The notes beneath the pieces are model-generated. The model was given only the letters and a program-made list of their open reading frames with translations, did no database searches and was not told the origin of the DNA. 64,000 bases of DNA from Methylobacteriaceae bacterium (lineage in GTDB: Bacteria; Pseudomonadota; Alphaproteobacteria; Rhizobiales; Beijerinckiaceae), in contig CANEZL010000002.1 in the NCBI GenBank assembly GCA_947444195.1, positions 62,001 through 126,000 of the forward strand. The letters are read 5' to 3'. Shown here one piece after another: positions 8,730-19,971 of this stretch; the stretch's first letter is position 1, and every line of letters starts with the position of its first letter. The position numbers and the translations under genes were made by a program.

Positions 8730-8918
8730 CCACCTCGTCCTGAGGTGCTCGATCGGAGAGGTTTTCCCGTCATCCGAGCGACTGACCCGGCACTCCGATC
8801 CTCCACCCCTTCTCGAGGTGCGTAGCGAAGCGGCCCCTCGAAGGAGACCTCCGGAAGCCGCCGCGTTCCCTGGAGCCTTCCTTCGAGGCCGCTGACGCGG
8901 CACCTCAGGATGAGGTGG
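8730..8918. repeat. Palindromic intergenic repeat, copy B
   Basis: The outer arms are 8730-8747 and 8901-8918, inverted copies matching at 17 of 18 bases (core CCTGAGGTG). It begins 14 nt after the GIY-YIG stop and ends 40 nt before the leuS stop. Bases 8880-8914 are the exact inverted complement of 8101-8135 in copy A. The internal hairpins differ from copy A, so this is a related but not identical member. Confidence 0.85.
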
Positions 8919-8957
8919 TGTCTTGGAGACCGGCTCGAAGCGTTGGCGTGGGGTTGC

Positions 8958-11555
<2,598 letters not shown>

Positions 11556-11802
11556 GGCTCGCAGATCGGGGTGCCGGCCCGCGGGCGGCGCGGGCGCATG
11601 TCGCGCGGCAGTAGCATATTCGCAGGTCGGGCGGTCAACGCAGCACCGCCATGCGGACCCTCGGGGAGCCCGGCCCTTGCGGCGCGCGTTCGGGCTGGTA
11701 GTGCACCGCGCGAGACGGGCGCCGGCCGGGACGGCGCGGCACTCGTCTCGTGAGGCTCAGACAGGGCCTGCGCGCCCCTTCAGGATTCCGGACCCGCGCC
11801 CC

Positions 11803-12534
11803 ATGACCGATCCCACGACCGAGCCTGCCCCCTCCCCCGCCGCGGCCCTGCCGGTCGGCGAGGCCGACGTCGCCGCCGGGCTCGCGGAGGTGCGCGCCGG
11901 CATCGCGCAGGCCGCGGGCGACAGCGGGCGCGACCCGGCAACGGTGCATCTCGTGGCCGTCTCGAAGACGGTGCCGGCGGCCGGCATCCTGCCGGCCCTG
12001 GAGGCCGGCCAGCGCCTGTTCGGCGAGAACTACGTGCAGGAGGCCAGGGCGAAGTGGCCGGAGCTGAGGGCGCGCTTCCCGGATGCCGAATTGCACCTCG
12101 TCGGGCCGCTCCAATCCAACAAGGCGCGGGAGGCGGTGGAGCTGTTCGACGTGATCCACGCCCTCGACCGGCTGTCGCTCGCCGCGGCCCTCGCCAAGGA
12201 GATCGCCCGCACGGGCCGCACGCCCCGGCTCCTCATCCAGGTGAATACCGGCGCCGAGCCGCAGAAGGGCGGCGTCCTGCCCGAGCAGGCCGAGGCCCTG
12301 CTCGCCGAGTGCCGCGACACGCACGGCCTCGCCATCAACGGGCTGATGTGCGTGCCCCCGGTCGCGGACCCGCCCTCGGCCCATTTCGCCCTGCTCGCCC
12401 GCCTGGCCGAGCGGCACAACCTGCCGATCCTCTCCATGGGGATGAGCGCGGACTACCCGGCCGCGATCCAGCTCGGCGCCACCCATGTCCGGGTCGGCAC
12501 GGCGATCTTCGGCGCGCGCGCCCGGCCGGCCTGA
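11803..12534 (+). CDS. YggS/PROSC family PLP homeostasis protein
   Basis: This is a pyridoxal 5'-phosphate binding protein of the alanine-racemase-fold YggS family, which buffers PLP and affects vitamin B6 and amino acid balance without known catalysis. The PLP lysine is in HLVAVSKTVP. The family blocks FGENYVQEA, HLVGPLQSNK, IQVNTGAEPQKGG and LSMGMSADYPAAIQLGATHVR are all present. The 243-residue product starts at ATG 11803 with a short Pro/Ala leader. It is read divergently from leuS and convergent with the MarR-type gene, whose stop is 6 nt away. Confidence 0.93.
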   Translation: MTDPTTEPAPSPAAALPVGEADVAAGLAEVRAGIAQAAGDSGRDPATVHLVAVSKTVPAAGILPALEAGQRLFGENYVQEARAKWPELRARFPDAELHLVGPLQSNKAREAVELFDVIHALDRLSLAAALAKEIARTGRTPRLLIQVNTGAEPQKGGVLPEQAEALLAECRDTHGLAINGLMCVPPVADPPSAHFALLARLAERHNLPILSMGMSADYPAAIQLGATHVRVGTAIFGARARPA

Positions 12535-12540
12535 ACCCGT

Positions 12541-13020
12541 TCAGGCCCGACCGACCACGCGGGCGAGGGCGAGGCGTAGATCCTCGGCCCGATCCGGGCC
12601 GTACTGCGCCTCGAAGGCGGCCTGCGCCGCCCGCCACGGCCCCCGCGCCGCCTGGAGCCGCGCGCGGCCCGCGGGGGTGAGGGCGAGCGCCCGGGTGCGG
12701 GCGTCGCGCCCGCTGCCGATCTCCACGAGGCCCGCGCGCGCCAGGGGGCGCAGGGCCCGTCCGGTGGCGGTGCGGTCCATCACGAGGTGCCGGGCGAGTT
12801 CGTTCACCGCGAGGGGGCCGTCCCGGTCCAGGGCCGCCAGCACGGCGTACTGGGTCGCGCGCAGGCCGCAGGCGGCGAGATGGCGGTCGTAGAGCTGGGT
12901 GACGTGCCGCGCGGCCTGCCGCACGGCGAGGCAATGGCAGGGCGTGACCGCCGGGGGGCGGCTCTCGGCGGATGCGGGCGCGGCCGGGACGACCGGGCGG
13001 GTGCGTCGGGCTGGCGGCAT
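12541..13020 (-). CDS. MarR family winged-helix transcriptional regulator
   Basis: The 159-residue product has a poorly conserved Pro/Arg leader (about 1-25) followed by a typical MarR dimer and winged-helix domain. Helical dimer segments flank GLRATQYAVLAALDRDG, the recognition region MDRTATGRALRPLARAGL and the wing GSGRDARTRALALTP. The ligand is unknown; CHCLAVRQA provides two close cysteines that could be redox-sensitive. No adjacent transporter or detoxification gene identifies the target. ATG 13020 is used; longer in-frame starts are unlikely. Confidence 0.85.
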   Translation of the reverse strand: MPPARRTRPVVPAAPASAESRPPAVTPCHCLAVRQAARHVTQLYDRHLAACGLRATQYAVLAALDRDGPLAVNELARHLVMDRTATGRALRPLARAGLVEIGSGRDARTRALALTPAGRARLQAARGPWRAAQAAFEAQYGPDRAEDLRLALARVVGRA

Positions 13021-13180
13021 CGGCCCGGCCTCCTCGAATCTCACGGATGCGCATGCCCCCCGCGGGGCGTCCGGCCTCGGTCCGGGAGCACCCGGCTCCC
13101 GACCGCTCCCGCCTTTGCCGGCTCGCTCCCCCGGTGGCAACGCCTTTCCGGAGACGGCACCGCGACGGACGGGCGGCCTG

Positions 13181-13744
13181 TCACGGAATGCGGATCCGCG
13201 TGCGCGGGCCGAGGCGCCGGAGCAGGCGCAGGAGATCGGGCAGGCGCAGGGCGACGCACCCTTCCGTGGGCAGGAAGCCCGGCCGCGCCACGTGCAGGAA
13301 GATCGCCGAGCCCCGCCCCGGGCGGATCGGGCCGCGATTGTGGTCGAGGTCGATCACCACGTCGTAGAGCCCGTCCTCCCGCCACATCCGCTCGGCGCTG
13401 ATGCCGGGGGCGGGCAGGCGGATCGGCCGGTTGTAGCGGCGGTCGCCGGGCTCGTCGCACCAGCCGTCCTGCGGCCGGGTCGGGCGTAGCGGCAGCAGGG
13501 TCGCGGGCCGGCGCCCGAGCCGGTCGAGCCGGAAGCTGCCCCCCCGCAGGCGGAAGCTGCCGCGGGGCGAGCCGCCGTCCCCCTCCCGCTTGGCGCGCAC
13601 GATGCCCCCCTTGCCCAGCGCGCAGGGAATCACGGCCCCCGGCACCAGGAGATGGCCGCGCCGCCCGTCCGCCACCGCGGGGCGGACGCGCAGGCGGGTC
13701 AGCGTCGTCCGGACCGGCGCGGAGGCTTTGCCTGTGGGTCTCAT
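13181..13744 (-). CDS. L,D-transpeptidase (YkuD-type) family protein
   Basis: The 187-residue protein carries the L,D-transpeptidase signature near its C-terminus: a histidine (FLHVARPG) followed by TEGCVALR, where the cysteine is the catalytic nucleophile. Such enzymes form 3-3 or lipoprotein crosslinks in peptidoglycan. No signal peptide is apparent at ATG 13744, a feature shared by the COG3786-like cytoplasm-predicted members, so export is uncertain. It is divergent from an OmpR-type response regulator over a 219-bp shared promoter region that is more A/T-rich near 13795-13860. Confidence 0.85.
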   Translation of the reverse strand: MRPTGKASAPVRTTLTRLRVRPAVADGRRGHLLVPGAVIPCALGKGGIVRAKREGDGGSPRGSFRLRGGSFRLDRLGRRPATLLPLRPTRPQDGWCDEPGDRRYNRPIRLPAPGISAERMWREDGLYDVVIDLDHNRGPIRPGRGSAIFLHVARPGFLPTEGCVALRLPDLLRLLRRLGPRTRIRIP

Positions 13745-13963
13745 CGCAGCTCGGATCGCGGGGGGCCGTCGCGGCTCCCTCTACGGCGCGGCGACGAAAA
13801 GGACAAAATTGTTATCTCTTGTGCACGATCCAATTCCCAGGCACGAAATCCGGATTATTCTGCGCGGCGGGCCCGAACCGGCATTGGCCGGGGCCGGCGG
13901 GGTTTGCGGGCGTCCGAACCCGGCCCGCACGGGCCGGGCACCTGTACGAGAGTATCACGGACG

Positions 13964-14647
13964 ATGAACGCCTACCGCCTCCTGATCTGCGACGACGACA
14001 CGGTCCTGCGCGAGACGCTGACCGAGCAGTTCGACGCCTACGACGAGTTCAGCGTGATCGCGGTCAGCACGGCCCAGGCGGCGGTGGCCCAGATCGCCGA
14101 GGCGCGCATCGACCTCGCGGTGATGGATGTCGGCCTGCCCGACATGGACGGGCGCGAGGCGGTGCGCCTGATGCGGCGCAACGGCTATCGCGGGCCCGTC
14201 ATCATGCTGACCGCGCAGGATTCGGAGGAGGACACGGTGGAGGGCCTGGAGGCGGGCGCCAACGACTACGTCACCAAGCCCTTCAAGTTCGGCATCCTGC
14301 TGGCCCGCATCCGGGCGCACCTGCGCAGCCACGAGGCCTCGGAGGACGCGGTCTTCCAGATCGGCCCCTACACCTTCCGGCCAGGCGCGAAGCTGCTCAT
14401 CGGCGAGCGCGGCTCGAAGCTGAAGCTCACCGAGAAGGAGACGGCGATCCTGCGCTTCCTCTACCGGGCCGGCCGCGAGGTGGTGGGCCGCGACACCCTG
14501 CTCGCCGAGGTCTGGGGCTACAACGCCCAGGTCACCACCCACACCCTCGAGACGCATATCTACCGGCTGCGCCAGAAGATCGAGCCGAACCCGGCGACCG
14601 CCGCGATCCTCGTCACCGAGGGCGGCGGCTACAAGCTCCTGCCCTGA
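13964..14647 (+). CDS. OmpR/PhoB-family response regulator
   Basis: The receiver domain (1-120) has the acidic pocket DDD at 10-12, the phospho-acceptor Asp55 (VMDVGLPD), Thr83 and Lys105. The C-terminal winged helix (about 128-227) has LTEKETAILRFLYRAG and THTLETHIYRLRQKIEP. ATG 13964 is the family start. No sensor kinase gene lies next to it, so it is an orphan regulator in this window. The divergent L,D-transpeptidase gene suggests a cell-envelope role, which is inference from position only. Confidence 0.93.
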   Translation: MNAYRLLICDDDTVLRETLTEQFDAYDEFSVIAVSTAQAAVAQIAEARIDLAVMDVGLPDMDGREAVRLMRRNGYRGPVIMLTAQDSEEDTVEGLEAGANDYVTKPFKFGILLARIRAHLRSHEASEDAVFQIGPYTFRPGAKLLIGERGSKLKLTEKETAILRFLYRAGREVVGRDTLLAEVWGYNAQVTTHTLETHIYRLRQKIEPNPATAAILVTEGGGYKLLP

Positions 14648-14742
14648 CGCGGACCGCGTTGCCCGTCGGGGAGCGGGCCCGGCCCTCGGCCGGAGCTGGT
14701 CCCGCAAGGGTCGGGCGGCCGCGGTTTCGGGCACGGATCCGG

Positions 14743-15171
14743 TCAGGACGCCACGAGGAGGACGCCGATCACGGCGAGCACCATGCCGATCGCGCGCTTG
14801 ACGTTGACGGGCTCGCCGAGAACGACGGCGCCGAGGACGGCACCGCCGACGATGAACATCCCGTAGACCGGGACCACGACGGTGGCCGGCCCCAGCGACA
14901 GGCCCTTGAACAGCGAGCCGACCGCGATCGTCAGCGCCACCCCGGCCGCATAGGCGTACAGGGCCCCCGGCTTGCCGAGATCGGACACGGTCAGTCCCGC
15001 GAAGCTGCCGCCGAGCCAGGCGTTGGCGACGGCGGCGACCGCGACCATCGAGGTCGCGATGGCGAGCACCGCGAAGGCGTTCAGGTCGCCGGTGCGCGTG
15101 GCGAGTTTCACCATCAGGGTCACGGTCGAGTAGCCGACCATCCCGAGGCTCGCCCAGGCGATGTAATGCAT
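14743..15171 (-). CDS. EamA/DMT-family small membrane protein
   Basis: The 142-residue protein has about four to five hydrophobic helices and the EamA motif region at its C-terminal half (GPATVVVPVYGMFIVGGAVLGAVVLGEPV in overlapping pieces, then AIGMVLAVIGVLLV). It is a single-repeat drug/metabolite transporter homologue, about half the size of two-repeat members, and may function as a dimer. The substrate is unknown. It lies 3 nt downstream of the tautomerase gene and is probably cotranscribed with it. Confidence 0.8.
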   Translation of the reverse strand: MHYIAWASLGMVGYSTVTLMVKLATRTGDLNAFAVLAIATSMVAVAAVANAWLGGSFAGLTVSDLGKPGALYAYAAGVALTIAVGSLFKGLSLGPATVVVPVYGMFIVGGAVLGAVVLGEPVNVKRAIGMVLAVIGVLLVAS

Positions 15172-15174
15172 CGC

Positions 15175-15621
15175 TCAGATCGCCACGCCGGCGCGCTGGA
15201 AGGCGCCGAGCTTCTCCGGCGAGAACCCCTGCCGCCACGCCGCCTCCTGCCCGGGCGCCGGCAGGGTGCGGCCGAACTCGATCATCTGCTCGGCGGCGAT
15301 CTCCTGCAGATAGACCCAGACATCCTCGGGGCCGACCCCGGCCGCCGGCCCGAGCTGGGCGCAGAGCGCCTCCGTCAGGCCGCGCTTCTGCTCGGGCGTG
15401 CGCCCGGCCCTGACGAGGCCGTGCACGTAGACGTGCGGCACCGGGTTCGGCCGGCCGCCGATGAAGTGGGCTCCCGGACCGGCGGCCTCGAAGAAGACCT
15501 GCGCGAAATATCCGGGGGCGCCCGTGTTCCGGCTGTGCGCCTCGGTGATCAGGGTCGCGATCCGCTGCCGCTGGGTCTCGGTCAGCGCCACGTTGGCCGT
15601 CTTGACGGTGTAGGTCGGCAT
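15175..15621 (-). CDS. Tautomerase family protein
   Basis: The mature protein would start with Pro (MPTYTVKTANVALTE), the catalytic N-terminal proline of the 4-oxalocrotonate tautomerase superfamily. At 148 residues it is about twice a 4-OT subunit, suggesting a two-unit beta-alpha-beta arrangement as in cis-CaaD/MSAD-like members. ATG 15621 is chosen because only this start exposes Pro. It is followed by the EamA-like gene. The substrate is unknown. Confidence 0.8.
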   Translation of the reverse strand: MPTYTVKTANVALTETQRQRIATLITEAHSRNTGAPGYFAQVFFEAAGPGAHFIGGRPNPVPHVYVHGLVRAGRTPEQKRGLTEALCAQLGPAAGVGPEDVWVYLQEIAAEQMIEFGRTLPAPGQEAAWRQGFSPEKLGAFQRAGVAI

Positions 15622-15880
15622 GGCCGAACGCTCCTCCATGAGGCGTCCGGCCTCGTGCGGACGCTCTTCCGGGCTCCCGAGGGACGACGCCCGGCGACGG
15701 CGAACCGGGATCGCGCCGGGCCGCGAGTGGAGCATACCGGATCCGGGACTCGCAACGGGACGCGGTGGCACCGGGATGCGGCTTGAGATCGCCGCGCCAA
15801 ACCGGCACCACTTCGGCTGCGAGTTCGGCCGCGAGCGCCCGCGCTCGAACCGACCTCCCGACACACGAGGGCCCGCACCG

Positions 15881-16333
15881 TTGAGCTTCGAGGACGACAT
15901 CGCGATCCTGGCGGCCGCCCCCCTGTTCCGCTTCTTCGGGCCGGACGCCCTGCGGCTGCTCGCCTTCGCCTCCGAGCGGCGGGACCTCGCCGACGACGAG
16001 ATCCTGTTCCGGGCGGGCGATCCCGCGGACGGCGCCTACATCGTGCTCACGGGCACCATCCGCCTCGCCCCGCGGGTGGCCGGGGCCGCGCCGGTGGAGG
16101 CGGGGCCCGCCGCCCTCATCGGGCAGCACGCCCTGTTCGCGGGCGGCACCCGGCCGAGCGAGGCCCGGGCGGCCGGGCCGGCGGCCGTGATGCGGATGGC
16201 GCCCCTCCTGATGCGCCGGCTGATCCTGGAATTCCCCGAGGCCGGTGCCGCGATGCGCGACGCGCTGGCCGGGGATCTGGCCGACCTCTCGGACGGGCTC
16301 GCCCGGATCGGCACCCGCTTCGCCGCGCCCTGA
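15881..16333 (+). CDS. Cyclic nucleotide-binding (Crp-like sensor) domain protein
   Basis: A TTG start gives a 150-residue product beginning MSFEDDIAIL, which matches how related alphaproteobacterial proteins begin. The body is a cNMP-binding beta-roll (DDEILFRAGDPADGAYIVLTGTIRL, in two pieces) followed by a long helix. There is no helix-turn-helix, so it is a sensor domain without a DNA-binding half. Upstream frame remains open to 15620 but is low-complexity and overlaps the divergent tautomerase start. Function unknown. Confidence 0.75.
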   Translation: MSFEDDIAILAAAPLFRFFGPDALRLLAFASERRDLADDEILFRAGDPADGAYIVLTGTIRLAPRVAGAAPVEAGPAALIGQHALFAGGTRPSEARAAGPAAVMRMAPLLMRRLILEFPEAGAAMRDALAGDLADLSDGLARIGTRFAAP

Positions 16334-16421
16334 CCGGGCCGCCCGCGGCCAGGGTGACAGGCTCCGTGCGCCTCTGTAAGCACGGGCCCGTCCCGCAAAC
16401 CTTCACTCGACCGGAAGAGCC

Positions 16422-17270
<849 letters not shown>

Positions 17271-17277
17271 GGTTCCG

Positions 17278-18138
17278 ATGGGGCGGGAGGCACTCGACCT
17301 GACCGTCGCCGGGCACCCCTGCCCCACCCCGTGCGACCGCCTCGGAACGGGGCCGGACGCGCTCCTGCTGCCGGCCCTCTCCACCATCTCGGCCCGCAGC
17401 GAGATGGCGGGGCTCGCCGCGGCGCTCGGGTCCGACCACGGCAGCCTCGTGCCGGACTGGCCGGGCTTCGGCGACCGCGACCGCCCGCACCTGCCCCTGA
17501 ACCCGGCGACGCTGCACGCCTTCCTCGACGCCCTGCTGGCGGCGCGGCCCGGCCCCTACGCGCTCGGCGTCGCCGCGGGCCACGGGGCCGGCTATCTCGT
17601 GGCCGCCGCCCGGCGCCAGCCCGGCCGCTTCGCCCGCCTCGTCCTCGTGGCGCCCACTTGGCGGGGGCCGCTGCCCACCGCGATGGGCCCCGAGCGCCGC
17701 CCGCTCTTCGGGCGGATCCGCCGGGCGGTGGAGGCGCCGGTGCTCGGCGAGGCGCTCTACCGCCTCAACATCAGCCCGCCGATCATCGGCCGGATGATGC
17801 GCGCCCATGTCTACGCCGAGGCGGGCCGCGTCACCCCGGCGCTGGTCCGGGCGAAGCACGCCCTCACCCGCCACCGCAACGGGCGCTTCGGCACGGCCGC
17901 CTTCGTGACCGGCGGCCTCGACCCGGTGGAGAGCCGGGCGGACTTCCTCGCCCTGTTCGAAGGCCCCCTCCCCCCGGTCCTGATGCTGCGGCCGGAGCGG
18001 GCACCGCCGCGCTCGGGCGCGGAGATGGACGCCCTGGCCCGGACGGGCCGCGTGCGGACCCGGACGGTGCCCGGCGCCCTGTGCCCGCACGAGGAGTTTC
18101 CGGAAGCGGTGGCGGCGGCGATTCGCGCCGAGGCCTGA
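17278..18138 (+). CDS. Alpha/beta-hydrolase fold protein with altered nucleophile elbow
   Basis: The 286-residue protein has the alpha/beta-hydrolase layout: an early strand with LLLPALSTIS, LVPDWPGFGDRDRP, an elbow at AAGHGAGYLVAAA, a cap region and a late CPHEEFPEAV histidine. In the elbow the usual GxSxG serine is replaced by His (G-H-G-A-G), so classical esterase chemistry is doubtful. ATG 17278 lies 7 nt after dapD, suggesting an operon. The role is unknown; it may be a non-catalytic or unusual member. Confidence 0.75.
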   Translation: MGREALDLTVAGHPCPTPCDRLGTGPDALLLPALSTISARSEMAGLAAALGSDHGSLVPDWPGFGDRDRPHLPLNPATLHAFLDALLAARPGPYALGVAAGHGAGYLVAAARRQPGRFARLVLVAPTWRGPLPTAMGPERRPLFGRIRRAVEAPVLGEALYRLNISPPIIGRMMRAHVYAEAGRVTPALVRAKHALTRHRNGRFGTAAFVTGGLDPVESRADFLALFEGPLPPVLMLRPERAPPRSGAEMDALARTGRVRTRTVPGALCPHEEFPEAVAAAIRAEA

Positions 18139-18250
18139 GCCCGCGCGAAAACCGGCGGAAGTGCGGGGATTTTGTAGCACGAAACGCGGGCGCGGAGCCG
18201 GGCGGGGCCCTACCGCCATAGGCGTGTCGTGAAACTGGACCTATTCTTAA

Positions 18251-18267
18251 CGATCCTCGCAGGATCG
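18251..18267. promoter_or_regulatory. Inverted repeat upstream of PAP2 phosphatase gene
   Basis: CGATCCT-cgc-AGGATCG is a perfect 7-bp inverted repeat, 17 bases upstream of ATG 18284, in a locally A/T-richer tract (ttcttaac before it, gataac after it). It could be an operator or a leader hairpin. No regulator is identified. Confidence 0.3.
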
Positions 18268-18283
18268 TGATAACCCGGACCCG

Positions 18284-19174
18284 ATGCCTCGCTTTTTTCG
18301 CCCGCACGCCGCCTCGGCGGTCCTGGCCCTCTGCCTTCTCGGAACCGCCGCCCGCGCCGAGGCCCAGCCGAAACCGGCGGCGCCCCCGGAGGCTGCGGCA
18401 CCGGGCGCCGCCCCTTCCCTCGCCGCCGATTCCCTGAAGCCCGGCAAGCCGGCGACCAAGCCCTATCTCGGCGACGCCGAGGCGCCGGACACGGTGAAGA
18501 TCCTGTCGCCGCCGCCCGCGAGCCACTCGCCCCTGGAGAACGCCGACCGCGCGGCCTTCAACAACACCCGCGCCCTCAAGGGCACGCCGCGCTGGGAGCT
18601 CGCCGCGAGCGACGTGGCCGAGGGGGCCAGCGCCCTCCTCGACACCTATGCCTGCGTGCTCGGCACCCGGATCGACGCGGCGCGCGTGCCTGCCCTCATC
18701 AACCTGTTCGACCGGGCGCGCCTCGACATCGCCCGCGGCACCCGCGGGCCGAAGCTGCACTACCGGCGCCTGCGCCCCTTCGTCGGCAACGACGCGCCGA
18801 TCTGCGTGCAGCGGACCCAGATGCTGGCCGACAGCTTCAGCTATCCCTCCGGCCACGCCACGCAGGGCTGGACCTACGCGCTGATGATGGCGGCCCTCGT
18901 GCCCGATAAGGCGAGCGCCATCCTCGCCCGCGGCCGGATCTACGGCGAGAGCCGCATCGTCTGCGGCGTCCACTGGCTCACCGACGTCTCGGCCGGGCGC
19001 ACCAACGGCGCGGCCGTCTTCGCCGCCCTGATGGGCGATAGCGGTTTCCGGGCCGACATGGACAAGGCGCGCGCCGAGATCGCCAAGGTCCTCGACGGCA
19101 AGGGACCGCCCCCCGACCCGGCGGCCTGCACCCGCGAGGGCAACGTCCTGAAGGAGCCGGCGCTGCAGTTCTGA
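18284..19174 (+). CDS. PAP2-family / class A acid phosphatase, exported
   Basis: The product is 296 residues with a signal peptide (about 1-24, ARAEAQP) and an Ala/Pro linker. The phosphatase signature is complete in three parts: KLHYRRLRPF (Lys and Arg-Pro), FSYPSGHATQ (PSGH) and SRIVCGVHWLTDV (Arg, His and Asp). This matches non-specific class A acid phosphatases acting in the periplasm on phosphomonoesters. It is transcribed alone. The 241-base gap after it holds a CCCGAGAA/TTCTCGGG hairpin at 19213-19231 and a run of GGGGCA-type direct repeats near 19273-19300. Confidence 0.9.
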   Translation: MPRFFRPHAASAVLALCLLGTAARAEAQPKPAAPPEAAAPGAAPSLAADSLKPGKPATKPYLGDAEAPDTVKILSPPPASHSPLENADRAAFNNTRALKGTPRWELAASDVAEGASALLDTYACVLGTRIDAARVPALINLFDRARLDIARGTRGPKLHYRRLRPFVGNDAPICVQRTQMLADSFSYPSGHATQGWTYALMMAALVPDKASAILARGRIYGESRIVCGVHWLTDVSAGRTNGAAVFAALMGDSGFRADMDKARAEIAKVLDGKGPPPDPAACTREGNVLKEPALQF

Positions 19175-19415
19175 GGCGGCGCCGGCACTTCCGGACCTGC
19201 ACAGGTCCATGTCCCGAGAAGCCTTCTCGGGCTGCCTCCCGCCACCCTGATCGGCGGCCCGATCTATCGCCGGCAGGGGCAGGGCAGGGGCAGGGGCCGC
19301 GACCGGCCACAGGGGCGCCGCAGAGAAATCGTAAAGCTTGTGCCGCAAGCTGATGGCGTGCGGGCGCGTTCGCGCGCTAAAGAGCGGATCGGGACAGGGG
19401 CCGGGACACGTGCGG

Positions 19416-19961
19416 ATGCAGCAGCGGGCGGGACAGAGGCGGCGGACGGCGGGCCGGCTCGCCTGTGCGGGCCTTCTGGTGATGGGCCTGTCGGCCTGTT
19501 TCCGCCCGCTCTACGGGCCCACCGCCTCCGGCGAGCCCATGGGCGCGCTGCTCGCCGCGATCCAGGTCGACGACGTGGTCACCAGCCAGGGCCAGGAGCG
19601 GCTCGGACACTACCTGCGCAGCGAGCTGATCTTCGACCTCGACGGGTCGGGCCGGCCCGCGCCCAAGCGCTACCGGCTGAAGCTCCAGGGCAGCGAGACG
19701 GTCCAGACGCCCATCGTCTCCACGCAGACGGGCCGGGCCGAGGCCGGCACCCTCGTCGGCAGCGTGCGCTACAGCCTGGAGAGCCTGGACGGGGGCCGGG
19801 TGATCACCGACGGCGTGGCCACCGCCACCGCGACCTACGACCGCTCGGTCCAGCGCTTCGCGAGCCAGCGCGCCGCCCGCGACGCCGAGATCCGCCTCGC
19901 GAAGGTGCTCTCCGAGCAGATCAAGACCCGCATCGCCTCGGTGCTGGTGGCCAAGCCGTGA
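19416..19961 (+). CDS. lptE: LPS assembly lipoprotein LptE
   Basis: LptE plugs the LptD outer-membrane translocon. The 181-residue protein has a basic leader, a hydrophobic segment and lipobox LSAC with the acylated Cys28, followed by FRPLYGP, typical of the LptE/RlpB family. A short alpha/beta domain with YRLKLQGSE and SVRYSLESLDGG follows. ATG 19416 is preferred over GTG 19410 and an ATG at 19338. It lies 10 nt upstream of holA, the standard lptE-holA pairing. Confidence 0.9.
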   Translation: MQQRAGQRRRTAGRLACAGLLVMGLSACFRPLYGPTASGEPMGALLAAIQVDDVVTSQGQERLGHYLRSELIFDLDGSGRPAPKRYRLKLQGSETVQTPIVSTQTGRAEAGTLVGSVRYSLESLDGGRVITDGVATATATYDRSVQRFASQRAARDAEIRLAKVLSEQIKTRIASVLVAKP

Positions 19962-19971
19962 CCGCCGCAGC

